A DNA stretch of 22,178 nt, taken from NCBI GenBank assembly GCA_035295665.1, contig DATGIQ010000636.1:1-22178 (forward strand), read 5' to 3'. The notes beneath the pieces are model-generated. The model made no database searches. It was given only the letters and a program-made list of their open reading frames with translations, and was not told the DNA's origin. This stretch comes from DATGIQ01 sp035295665. GTDB lineage: Bacteria; Planctomycetota; Planctomycetia; Gemmatales; Gemmataceae. Each line of letters starts with the position of its first letter. Within the stretch, counting starts at the first letter, position 1. Shown piece by piece: positions 7,068-14,156 of the stretch. A program made the position numbers and the translations under genes.

Positions 7068-8168
7068 TCATTGCAATTCCTGATGAAGTTGCTGCACCGC
7101 ACCGGCAATGACCGCATCGTCGTCCAGCGCAACTTTGATCTTGCGGCAGGCGTGAAGGACGGTGCTGTGATCTCGGCCGCCGAAATGGCTACCGATCTCT
7201 TCAAGGGACAGGTCGGTGAGCTCTCGGGCCAGGTACATGCCAATCTGGCGCGGCACCAGAACATTCCGGTAACGGCGTCGGGACTGGAGATGGCGCGGCT
7301 GGATCCGGAAGTAACTCCCTACCTGTTGGGCAATGCGTTCCACCGTTAACCGGTTCATCTGAACCAGCGGCTGAAAATGGTGGGCCACCGCCGGCACGTC
7401 CAGCGGCCGACCATGCAAACGGGCCAAGGCTTCCAGCTGAACCAACGCGCCCTCCAATTGCCGGCCACTGTTGAGGTGCTCCGCCAGCCAAGCCAACACC
7501 TCCGGCCGGACGGCCAATTGCCGTCGCTGAGCCTTGTCCTGCAACAGTGCAAAGCGGCTGGACGTTTGCATGGACTCAAGACCCACGACCAGCCCACAAC
7601 CGAGCCGGCTCACCAACCGGGCGGGGAGGTGCAGGAGGCCCCGAGGACCAACTGTAGCCGTGAATACCATTTGCCGCTGGCGAACGATCAAGTAATCGAA
7701 GATCTGGACCAGCAACCGACTCGCCGCGGGATCCGAATGATTTCGTGAATTGCTCAGGTGTTGCAGGTCTTCGATGATGACCAGATTGCTTTCCTTGGCT
7801 GCCGAGAAATCGTGTTCCAGCTCGCCGGCGCTTTCCCCGATCCGCTCCCTTTTGGCCAGATCCGCGGCCTGGAAGACGGTTACAACGAGCTGGGGCGACT
7901 GCCGGGTTACCGCATCGACGAGGGCCAGAATCAAATGCGTCTTGCCCGTTCCTGCAGGACCATGCAGGTAAAGCGGATTGTTCGTGCGGTGGCTTTTTCC
8001 ACGGCCAACACAGGCGGCTACGTCCCGCACAGCCAGCAGCGCCGCACGGTTTTCCGGCATCTCTACGTAGCGCGCAAAGGTTCGGTTTTCGATACGTTTC
8101 TCCCCCGATCTTTGCGGTAAAGACAACAAGAAGATTATAGCGAAATCAGGGGGTAAGGTAAAGGACAA
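7068..8168 (-). CDS. dnaA: Chromosomal replication initiator DnaA, short form
   Basis: Initiator ATPase that binds DnaA boxes and opens the origin. The frame allows 366 aa; usual DnaA has about 440-470. It has the AAA+ core and the DNA-binding domain only: N-linker NRTFARYVEMPENR, Walker A GPAGTGKTHL, Walker B IIEDLQHL (usual IDDIQ, so Asp is changed to Glu), Box VII arginine in RLVSRL, sensor II RQLEGAL, and domain IV with RQIGMYLARELT and the signature GGRDHSTVLHA. Domains I and II, including the part that contacts DnaB in E. coli, are absent. The start is unresolved. The coordinates give the whole open frame from TTG 8168, but a promoter-like pair at 8134-8162 lies inside its 5' end. The only good ribosome site, GGGGGAG at 8100-8106, is 6 nt before an ATC (8091-8093); the first in-frame ATG is 8058-8060. 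Identity is certain; the start is not. Confidence 0.93.
   Translation of the reverse strand: MSFTLPPDFAIIFLLSLPQRSGEKRIENRTFARYVEMPENRAALLAVRDVAACVGRGKSHRTNNPLYLHGPAGTGKTHLILALVDAVTRQSPQLVVTVFQAADLAKRERIGESAGELEHDFSAAKESNLVIIEDLQHLSNSRNHSDPAASRLLVQIFDYLIVRQRQMVFTATVGPRGLLHLPARLVSRLGCGLVVGLESMQTSSRFALLQDKAQRRQLAVRPEVLAWLAEHLNSGRQLEGALVQLEALARLHGRPLDVPAVAHHFQPLVQMNRLTVERIAQQVGSYFRIQPRHLQSRRRYRNVLVPRQIGMYLARELTDLSLEEIGSHFGGRDHSTVLHACRKIKVALDDDAVIAGAVQQLHQELQ
8134..8162 (-). promoter_or_regulatory. Probable dnaA promoter
   Basis: Read on the minus strand: -35 TTTACC (8162-8157, 4 of 6 consensus bases), a 17-bp spacer, and a perfect -10 TATAAT (8139-8134). Transcription would start near 8127, leaving a leader of about 34 nt before the ATC at 8093, with GGGGGAG inside it. 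Confidence 0.55.
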
Positions 8169-8278
8169 TAATGGCTGCGTAAGATATTGAAAATCAATGA
8201 CTTAAGTTGCGTGGGTAAGCCACAAAATCTCCCCCTGGAATAGGGGCGGAAACGACCGCGCTTTTCGAGCGTATCTGC

Positions 8279-8307
8279 TTGACATTCGGCTATGCCAGCT
8301 TTACGTT
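8279..8307 (+). promoter_or_regulatory. Possible promoter of the NamZ-like gene
   Basis: A perfect -35 TTGACA (8279-8284) is followed after 17 bp by TACGTT (8302-8307), which matches the -10 consensus at only 3 of 6 bases. The ATG follows about 47 bp later. The region 8169-8278 between the divergent genes holds a short palindrome (CCCCT/AGGGG near 8232-8246) and nothing else recognised. Confidence 0.35.
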
Positions 8308-8353
8308 ACGGCAGTCGTTGAATTCCCCCAAAAGCTCCGTTCTGGCACCCATC

Positions 8354-9541
8354 ATGTCGGCACAGCCTTACGTACGCACCGGATTGGAAGTGCTTCGTGA
8401 TCAGGCATTTAGGTCGCTTCGTGGCCTGCGGATCGGTCTGGTGACGCACCCTGCGGCCGTCGATTGCCAATTCCGACACAGCAGCGAACTCTTTTCGACG
8501 GCACCGCAGATCCAATTGGCCGCTTTATTCGGCCCGGAGCACGGCCTGACGGGAGAGGCCCAGGATCTAATTGGCGTCACGGGGGGCCATGATCCACAGT
8601 CGGATGTGCGAATCTACAGTCTTTATGGCGACACCGTTGAGAGTTTGCGTCCCACGCCGGAACAGCTCCGCGGCCTGGACGCCCTGGTCATCGATCTACA
8701 GGATGTCGGCAGCCGCTACTACACTTTTCAGGCCACGATGTTCTTCTGTTTCGAAGCGGCATCTCAATGCAATCTTTTGACGGTGGTCCTGGACCGGCCG
8801 AATCCACTGGGGGGCGCAAAGGTCGAAGGGCCGGTGCTCCAGCCGGGCTTCGAGAGTTTCGTCGGCATTCACACGCTCGTGACCCGCCATGGCATGACGA
8901 TCGGTGAATTGGCCAAGATGTACCAGGCAGAGCGTGGCTTGGCCGGCGAACTCCGCATCATTCCGTGCGAAGGTTGGCGGCGCGAGATGAATTTTGACCA
9001 GACCGGCTTGCCGTGGGTCCTGCCGTCGCCGAACATGCCGACCTTGGACACGGCTTTCGTCTATCCGGGACAGTGTTTGGTGGAAGGCACGAACCTGTCG
9101 GAGGGACGCGGAACCACCCGGCCGTTTGAACTCTGTGGTGCGCCCTGGCTGGATCCTCGCAAGCTTTGTCAACGGCTGGAGGACGAAGCCTTGCCGGGCG
9201 TGGCTTATCGGCCGACATGGTTTCGGCCGACGTTTCAGAAGTTTGCGGGTCAACGCTGTGGCGGCCTGCAAATCCATGTGCTGGATCGGGAGGCATTTCA
9301 ACCGGTGCGGACCGGCCTGGCTGTCTTGGCGGCGATGCGGGATTTGTCCGGAGGCCACTTTGCCTGGCGGCGCGAACCGTACGAGTTTGTGACCGACCGG
9401 CCGGCGATCGATTTGCTTTTCGGCAGCGACCGGGAGCGTTTGGCTCTGGAAGCGGGCCGGCCGCTGCGCGACATCATGGGCGCCTGGGAGGCGGAGGAAG
9501 AAGCGTTCCGGCGGCGGCGGCAAGAGTTTTTGCTTTATTGA
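8354..9541 (+). CDS. DUF1343 / NamZ-type exo-beta-N-acetylmuramidase
   Basis: The 395-aa protein carries the whole motif series of the DUF1343 (YbbC) family: FGPEHGL, DLQDVGSRYYTF, DRPNPLGG, PSPNMPTLDTA, EGTNLSEGRGTTRPFE and a C-terminal region ending near RPLRDIMGAWEAEEEAF. Characterised members (B. subtilis NamZ, glycoside hydrolase family 171) remove terminal N-acetylmuramic acid from peptidoglycan fragments, so a role in cell-wall breakdown or recycling is likely. I chose ATG 8354 because conserved sequence (TGLEVLRDQAF) begins right after it, and the longer frame from TTG 8279 would run through a -35-like hexamer. No clear Shine-Dalgarno precedes it, and no signal peptide is seen in this model; many homologues are exported, so export is open. 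It is divergent from dnaA. Confidence 0.85.
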   Translation: MSAQPYVRTGLEVLRDQAFRSLRGLRIGLVTHPAAVDCQFRHSSELFSTAPQIQLAALFGPEHGLTGEAQDLIGVTGGHDPQSDVRIYSLYGDTVESLRPTPEQLRGLDALVIDLQDVGSRYYTFQATMFFCFEAASQCNLLTVVLDRPNPLGGAKVEGPVLQPGFESFVGIHTLVTRHGMTIGELAKMYQAERGLAGELRIIPCEGWRREMNFDQTGLPWVLPSPNMPTLDTAFVYPGQCLVEGTNLSEGRGTTRPFELCGAPWLDPRKLCQRLEDEALPGVAYRPTWFRPTFQKFAGQRCGGLQIHVLDREAFQPVRTGLAVLAAMRDLSGGHFAWRREPYEFVTDRPAIDLLFGSDRERLALEAGRPLRDIMGAWEAEEEAFRRRRQEFLLY

Positions 9542-9745
9542 TCTGAACCTCCGGGAGTTGCCACCACAGGAACAGAGCTGGCAGGAACTACCGTGCGTTG
9601 TTAGACCACCGCTCCGCACCATTCGCGCCACTCCTCCAGAGGATAACTCGTCTTCAACCCTTTGGCGAGGCCTGCCCTCTTCGCGAGCCATCCCCGGAGT
9701 TCCGGGAAAACAATCCTGAACAGGTCACCGCGGCCCAGAGTCGAT

Positions 9746-9751
9746 TATTAT
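9746..9751 (+). promoter_or_regulatory. Possible -10 element before the enolase-superfamily gene
   Basis: TATTAT (5 of 6 consensus bases) lies about 45 bp upstream of the ATG at 9796 and about 200 bp after the preceding stop. No convincing -35 is seen at the usual distance. The rest of the 254-bp gap 9542-9795 contains nothing I can name. Confidence 0.25.
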
Positions 9752-9795
9752 GCGGGCATCCATCCGTACTCCCACTTAATCGAAAGGAACCCTTC

Positions 9796-10902
9796 ATGCC
9801 CATCGTATCCGTCCAGGCCGAACCGATCTCCGGCGCGGTTCAGCCCGAACTGGCCATCATCAGTTCCTTGGGTCCGCATCGCGCCGGCCAATATGTGCTG
9901 GTTCGGCTCACCGATGAAGCCGGCCGTGTCGGCCTGGGGGAAGCCAGCGTCACCAGCGTCTGGAGCGGCGAGACGCAAGCGGGGACACTGGCCCTCCTTC
10001 GCGAGATGTTGGCCCCGCTTGTGCTGGGCAGCGATCCCTTTGACACCGAGTGGATCAGCCGGCGCATGGACCGAGCTGTCTTCGGCAATAGCTTTACCAA
10101 GAGCGCCCTCGAGATGGCCCTGCTCGATTTGCAAGGCCGGATTCTCGACGTGCCCGTGTACAGACTCCTGGGTGGCAAGAAGCCCGATGCGGACGAAATT
10201 CCTCTGAAATTTGTCATCGGCGCTGTCGAGCCGGACGTGGCCGCCCAGCGTGCCCAGCGCATGGTGGAGCGCGGTTGGCGGGCCATCAAGGTGAAGATCG
10301 GACGGGATGAACATCCAAGGATCGATGTAGATCGGCTGCGTGCGGTCCGGGAAGCCATCGGGCCGGAGGTTTGGTTGTCGGTCGATGCCAACGGCGGCTA
10401 CACGGTGGAGCAAGCGGTCTGGGCGGCCCGGCGGCTGGAGCAGTTGGAGGTGGCGCTCTTGGAGCAGCCGACCCGCCGGGGCGATCATCGGGCCATGGCA
10501 CGGGTGCGCCGCCGCAGTGGCATTCCCATCATGGCCGACGAAAGCGTTTTCACGCCGCAAGATGCCCTGGAGGTGATCCGCCACCAGGCGGCCGATGTCC
10601 TGAGCCTGTATCCGGGAAAACACGGCGGCATCCGCGCCACGCAACAGATCGCCAAGCTGGCCGAGGCCGCCGGAATCCCCTGCACGATCGGCAGCAACCT
10701 GGAGCGCGAAGTTGCCACGGCGGCGATGGCCCACGTCACGGTGTGCACCGCAAACATTCAGTGTGAGCGGTTTCCCGGCGATTTGATCGGCCCGTTGTAC
10801 TATCAGCAAACCCTGACCCGGGAGCCGTTGCCTTACCAGGCGGATCGGCTCCGAGTGCCAGAAGGGCCGGGCTTGGGAGTGGCCATGAAGGAGGAGTCTT
10901 GA
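9796..10902 (+). CDS. Enolase-superfamily enzyme (muconate cycloisomerase/dipeptide epimerase type)
   Basis: The 368-aa protein has a capping domain (about 1-125) followed by a modified TIM barrel. The muconate-lactonizing subgroup residues are visible: KVK at 165-167 on the second strand, metal ligands Asp197 (SVDANGG), Glu223 (EQP) and Asp248 (MADES), and Lys275 (PGKHGG) as the second acid/base. The late motif IGSNLEREVATAAMAH also fits. These enzymes abstract a proton alpha to a carboxylate. Candidates are dipeptide (such as L-Ala-D/L-Glu) epimerase, o-succinylbenzoate synthase or cycloisomerase; the substrate cannot be read from sequence alone. The NamZ-like neighbour makes a peptidoglycan dipeptide an attractive but unproven substrate. 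ATG 9796 is preceded by GAAAGGA with 7 nt spacing; the frame upstream (from 9598) lacks conserved sequence and was excluded. Confidence 0.88.
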   Translation: MPIVSVQAEPISGAVQPELAIISSLGPHRAGQYVLVRLTDEAGRVGLGEASVTSVWSGETQAGTLALLREMLAPLVLGSDPFDTEWISRRMDRAVFGNSFTKSALEMALLDLQGRILDVPVYRLLGGKKPDADEIPLKFVIGAVEPDVAAQRAQRMVERGWRAIKVKIGRDEHPRIDVDRLRAVREAIGPEVWLSVDANGGYTVEQAVWAARRLEQLEVALLEQPTRRGDHRAMARVRRRSGIPIMADESVFTPQDALEVIRHQAADVLSLYPGKHGGIRATQQIAKLAEAAGIPCTIGSNLEREVATAAMAHVTVCTANIQCERFPGDLIGPLYYQQTLTREPLPYQADRLRVPEGPGLGVAMKEES

Positions 10903-11011
10903 GATTCTAAACGAGCGGCAACAAGAGCAAAGTCCACCGCATGCTCCAGGAAAAGCGAGCCAAACTGCAAGAACCCAACGCCACGCCACGGCGTGCCCTT
11001 CTCGATCCAAC

Positions 11012-11041
11012 TTGACGGTTGCGTAGGCCGTAAACTACGAT
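11012..11041 (+). promoter_or_regulatory. Probable ispG promoter
   Basis: -35 TTGACG (11012-11017, 5 of 6) and -10 TACGAT (11036-11041, 4 of 6) are separated by 18 bp. Transcription would start near 11048, about 24 nt before the start codon, leaving room for the strong GGGAGGA ribosome site at 11061-11067. Confidence 0.5.
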
Positions 11042-11071
11042 AACCGCGTCCGTTTAAACAGGGAGGATAGA

Positions 11072-12214
11072 ATGGCCTATCAGCATACGTTCCAGCGGCA
11101 CAAGACCCGCGAAGTTCGGGTAGGCGATAAAATTGTCGGCGGCGACAACCCAATCTGGGTGCAGTCGATGACCACCCCCGACACCTACGATATCGAAGCG
11201 ACCGTCGCCCAGATCCATCGGCTCGAGGAAGCCGGTTGCGAGATTGTCCGCGTCACCGTTCCCAAGCCTCAAGATGCGGCCGTGCTCGGCGAAATCCGCC
11301 GTCGGATCCATATTCCGCTCATTTGCGATATCCACTTCGATTACAAGATGGCCCTGGCCGCTCTCGATCACCCAATCGATAAGATCCGCATCAATCCCGG
11401 CAATATCGGCGGCTACGATCGGTACCGGCAGGTCATCCGCAAAGCCAAGGCCAAGGGCCTGCCCATGCGCATCGGCGTCAACGCCGGCAGCCTGGAACGC
11501 GAATTGGTCGAGAAGCATGGCTTCCCCTGTCCACCGGCCATGGTGGAGAGCGCCCTGCGGTACATCGAGATCGCGGAGTCGGAAGGCTATCACGATCTCA
11601 TCGTGTCGCTCAAATCGAGCGATGTCATCATGGCCGTCGAAGCCTACCGGCTTTATGCCAAGCAAGCCCACTACCCAACACACATCGGGATCACGGAAGC
11701 GGGCAAGGCGCCCTATGCCGTGACCAAGTCGGCGTGCGGGATGGCTCCGATCTTGCTCGATGGCATCGGCGACACGATCCGCATCAGTCTTCTCGGCGAT
11801 CCGGTGCCCGAGATTCAAGCGGCGTTCGATATTCTCCAGGCCACCCAGCGCCGGGTTCGCAAGCCGGAATTGATTGCCTGCCCGACCTGTGGCCGACTGG
11901 CCATCGACCTGGAAGGAATCATCGCCAAGCTGGAAAAACGGCTGGCCGGCCGCAAAACGCCGGTGAAGGTCAGTGTCCTGGGCTGTGTCGTCAATGGCCC
12001 CGGCGAGGCCCGTGAGGCCGACCTGGGCATCGCCGCCGGCAACGGCAAGGGCGTGATCTTCAAGCGCGGCGAAATCATCCGCCACGTGCAGGAAAGCGAA
12101 ATGGTGGATGCCCTCATGGAGGAAATCGCCATCTGGGAACAGGAAGAAACCGCCAAGGGAACTCTCACAACCGAGTCAGCCAACGGTCGCGTGCGGCTGC
12201 CACTCCTAAAATAG
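11072..12214 (+). CDS. ispG: 4-hydroxy-3-methylbut-2-enyl diphosphate synthase
   Basis: This enzyme converts MEcPP to HMBPP in the penultimate step of the MEP isoprenoid pathway, using a [4Fe-4S] cluster; cytoplasmic, 380 aa, the usual bacterial two-domain form without the plant-type insert. The N-terminal TIM barrel shows VQSMTTPDT, VRVTVPKPQDA, ICDIHFDYKMA, DKIRINPGNIG and MRIGVNAGSLE. The C-terminal part carries the cluster ligands Cys270 and Cys273 (CPTCGR), Cys305 and Glu312 (GCVVNGPGE). The start ATG has GGGAGGA 4 nt upstream. It seems to form its own transcription unit, since a promoter lies in the 169-bp gap before it and a palindromic repeat follows it. The C-terminal tail after about residue 355 is not conserved. 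All key residues are present. Confidence 0.97.
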   Translation: MAYQHTFQRHKTREVRVGDKIVGGDNPIWVQSMTTPDTYDIEATVAQIHRLEEAGCEIVRVTVPKPQDAAVLGEIRRRIHIPLICDIHFDYKMALAALDHPIDKIRINPGNIGGYDRYRQVIRKAKAKGLPMRIGVNAGSLERELVEKHGFPCPPAMVESALRYIEIAESEGYHDLIVSLKSSDVIMAVEAYRLYAKQAHYPTHIGITEAGKAPYAVTKSACGMAPILLDGIGDTIRISLLGDPVPEIQAAFDILQATQRRVRKPELIACPTCGRLAIDLEGIIAKLEKRLAGRKTPVKVSVLGCVVNGPGEAREADLGIAAGNGKGVIFKRGEIIRHVQESEMVDALMEEIAIWEQEETAKGTLTTESANGRVRLPLLK

Positions 12215-12220
12215 CCCGTC

Positions 12221-12285
12221 GTCCGTCGTCCGTAGTCCGTAGCAAGGAACTCGGGACCACGGACTACGGACCACGGACTACGGAC
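12221..12285. repeat. Inverted repeat built from GTCCGTA-type heptamers
   Basis: The stretch between ispG and the next gene is almost entirely repeats of GTCCGT(A/C) on the left and ACGGACTACGGACC on the right. Arms 12221-12240 and 12259-12278 pair in 19 of 20 positions with an 18-nt loop; a further copy (12279-12285) allows an alternative register. It ends 2 nt before the start codon of the next gene. It could act as an ispG terminator, an attenuator of the next gene, or a dispersed palindromic repeat. Confidence 0.75.
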
Positions 12286-12287
12286 TC

Positions 12288-14141
12288 ATGTCAATCAAAT
12301 TCACCTGCCCCCATTGCCGAAAACCTCTCAATGTCAAGGACCATTTGGCGGGCAAGAAGGCGCAGTGTCCGGCGTGCAAAAATCGGCTGACGATTCCAGC
12401 CAGTGCCTCCGGAGCCGTGGCGAACCACGCCGATATCGAGGCACTGGCGGCTGCGGCGCTGGCCGAGGAGCCCAAGGCTCCTGCCCCGATTGCGGAACAA
12501 ACCACGATCGAGTTCAAGTGTTATTACTGCGATGAGACGGTCCGCGTCGGTGCCGAGTTGTCGGGCAAGCAGACGCCGTGCCCGGAGTGCCGGCGAATCA
12601 TCAAGGTGCCGTTGCTGGAAAAACAGCAGCCCAAAGATTGGCGCGGGGTGCAGGCCCGATTGCCGGCCGGGGCACGCCGGGACCTGGGACCGGCGCCCGA
12701 AGGAGCCTGGGATACCGCCTCCGTCGGCGTCAGCCGGCAAGCGCTGGTCGAGGCCCAGGCCATCCCACAGACGCGCCGCCGGTTGACCCCGGCCCAATGG
12801 ATCAAACGCGGAACCGTGATCGCCGTTGGCCTTCTGCTCGTTGCTGGGGCCGCCTGGATGATCAGCGGTTACTGGGCGCAACGCCGCCAGGATCAAACGC
12901 TGGCGAAAGCCCTGGAACCCCTGGGAGCGGCCGACAGGCTCACCTCCGAGGCCGCGGCGGAGCTTCACCGCGGAGCGGGGGTGTATTTCCTCCGCACGGG
13001 GAACCGGGGCAGCGCGGACGCGGCGCGGACGCACTTTCAACAGGCGCGAGTAGCCATTCTCCAGGCGGTCCGCGTCGATCCGTTCGAGCGGGAAGCATTC
13101 CTGATCCACTTGGCGCTGGACCAGATTGATCTCGGTGGAGAGAAGGCGGATATCGATCAGGAAACCCGTGTGTCGTGGGACGATACTCAGAAAGAGGTCC
13201 GGCAAACGTTGCAGAATGTGTCTTCTCCCGAAGGCCGGGGCGAAGCCCTCCACCAGGTGACTCGCAAGTTCCTGGCCAAGGATCAAGGGGTGCGGGCCGC
13301 GGCTCTGGCATCCATCTTCCCCGAGGAAGCTGCGGAAATGCTGGCCGCGGTCGGATTGGAGATGCTCCGCGGCAAGCAGGAATCAATGGCGGAGGCCCTT
13401 GCCAATCAGGCCCAGCAGAGTGGCGCTTCGGTGGTGCAGCCGCCGGGCGACGAAGCGAAACCCCCCGCCGTGTCCCCTGCCCCGTCGCTCATCGCCCTTT
13501 GGCTGGTCCTGGGCAAACCCGAGAAAGCCGCCGGGGCCATGCCCCCTGCGGAAGGGGAGAAAGAACGCGCTCTGGCGATCCTCGTCGGCACGGTGAGAGG
13601 ATTGGCGTATCAAGGAAACTTCGATCAGGCCCGTGCCCGTCTCCGTGCAGTGAGCGCACCGGAAGAGCAGCTTCCCGCTTTGATTGCCTTGGCGGCCGCG
13701 GCCGAAGCCAACGACCAAGCCGCCGCCGTCCGGCCAGAATTGGAAAACGCCTTCACCCTCGCCGAAGCGGAGTCGAAAGATCGGCCCCTGGCGCCGTGGC
13801 CGCTCTTCCATCTGGCCCGCGCCGGTGTGAAGGCAGGTCTGGAAGACCGCGTCCAGGCGCTGGCCCGCCTGGCCCCTGACGTTGCTGTTCGTGGCCGGAT
13901 GCAACTGGAAGTCTTGCGTGGCCGACTGAATGCCAGCAAGGGCCCGGCGGAGGAATCCTGGGTACAGATGGTGGATGCCAATGCACCGGCCCATCTGAAC
14001 GCACTCGAGATGCTTGCCCGGCAAGATGCGCGGCACGGGGCGGCCACATCCATGCAAAAGAGGATGGACGGCTGGGACGAAAAGCTTCGGCCGTTTGGTT
14101 ATCTCGGCCTGGCGTTGGGCTTGCAAGACCGGAACCAATGA
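12288..14141 (+). CDS. Zinc-ribbon, single-TM protein with helical repeat domain
   Basis: This 617-aa protein begins with two zinc-ribbon-like units: C7-x2-C10 with C27-x2-C30, and C78-x2-C81 with C98-x2-C101, separated by an Ala/Glu/Pro-rich linker. A basic stretch then leads to one hydrophobic helix (about 175-195, IAVGLLLVAGAAWMISG), followed by about 420 residues rich in Ala, Glu and Leu that look TPR-like (for example around 215-290). By the positive-inside tendency, the ribbons face the cytoplasm and the helical domain the periplasm. Proteins of this build are common in planctomycetes, but I know of no assigned function; a scaffold or sensing role is a guess. The ATG is fixed by the ribbon starting at residue 5, yet no Shine-Dalgarno is present because a repeat abuts it. 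The next gene starts 15 nt after its stop, so the two are probably co-transcribed. Confidence 0.8.
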   Translation: MSIKFTCPHCRKPLNVKDHLAGKKAQCPACKNRLTIPASASGAVANHADIEALAAAALAEEPKAPAPIAEQTTIEFKCYYCDETVRVGAELSGKQTPCPECRRIIKVPLLEKQQPKDWRGVQARLPAGARRDLGPAPEGAWDTASVGVSRQALVEAQAIPQTRRRLTPAQWIKRGTVIAVGLLLVAGAAWMISGYWAQRRQDQTLAKALEPLGAADRLTSEAAAELHRGAGVYFLRTGNRGSADAARTHFQQARVAILQAVRVDPFEREAFLIHLALDQIDLGGEKADIDQETRVSWDDTQKEVRQTLQNVSSPEGRGEALHQVTRKFLAKDQGVRAAALASIFPEEAAEMLAAVGLEMLRGKQESMAEALANQAQQSGASVVQPPGDEAKPPAVSPAPSLIALWLVLGKPEKAAGAMPPAEGEKERALAILVGTVRGLAYQGNFDQARARLRAVSAPEEQLPALIALAAAAEANDQAAAVRPELENAFTLAEAESKDRPLAPWPLFHLARAGVKAGLEDRVQALARLAPDVAVRGRMQLEVLRGRLNASKGPAEESWVQMVDANAPAHLNALEMLARQDARHGAATSMQKRMDGWDEKLRPFGYLGLALGLQDRNQ

Positions 14142-14156
14142 ACAAGGAGTTGTTGC

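Noticed and set aside
8211..8219. TAAGCCACA as a DnaA box near dnaA
   Set aside because: It matches the consensus at only 7 of 9 positions and stands alone, within chance expectation.
8696..9691. 331-codon open frame on the minus strand opposite the NamZ-like gene
   Set aside because: It is an antisense shadow of a well-supported coding gene in GC-rich DNA, with low-complexity composition and no domain motif.
10986..10999. CACGCC/GGCGTG palindrome as a terminator after the enolase-superfamily gene
   Set aside because: The 2-nt loop is too short for a stable hairpin of this stem length and no T-tract follows.
9748..11010. 420-codon antisense frame opposite the enolase-superfamily gene
   Set aside because: The plus strand carries all catalytic motifs of the family; the antisense protein has no recognisable features.
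11054..12085. 343-codon antisense frame opposite ispG
   Set aside because: ispG is certain from its cluster ligands and motifs, so this frame is a codon-usage shadow.
12216..12287. CRISPR-like array between ispG and the zinc-ribbon gene
   Set aside because: The repeats are 7-14 bp, have no spacers of uniform length and no cas genes are near; it is a heptamer palindrome.
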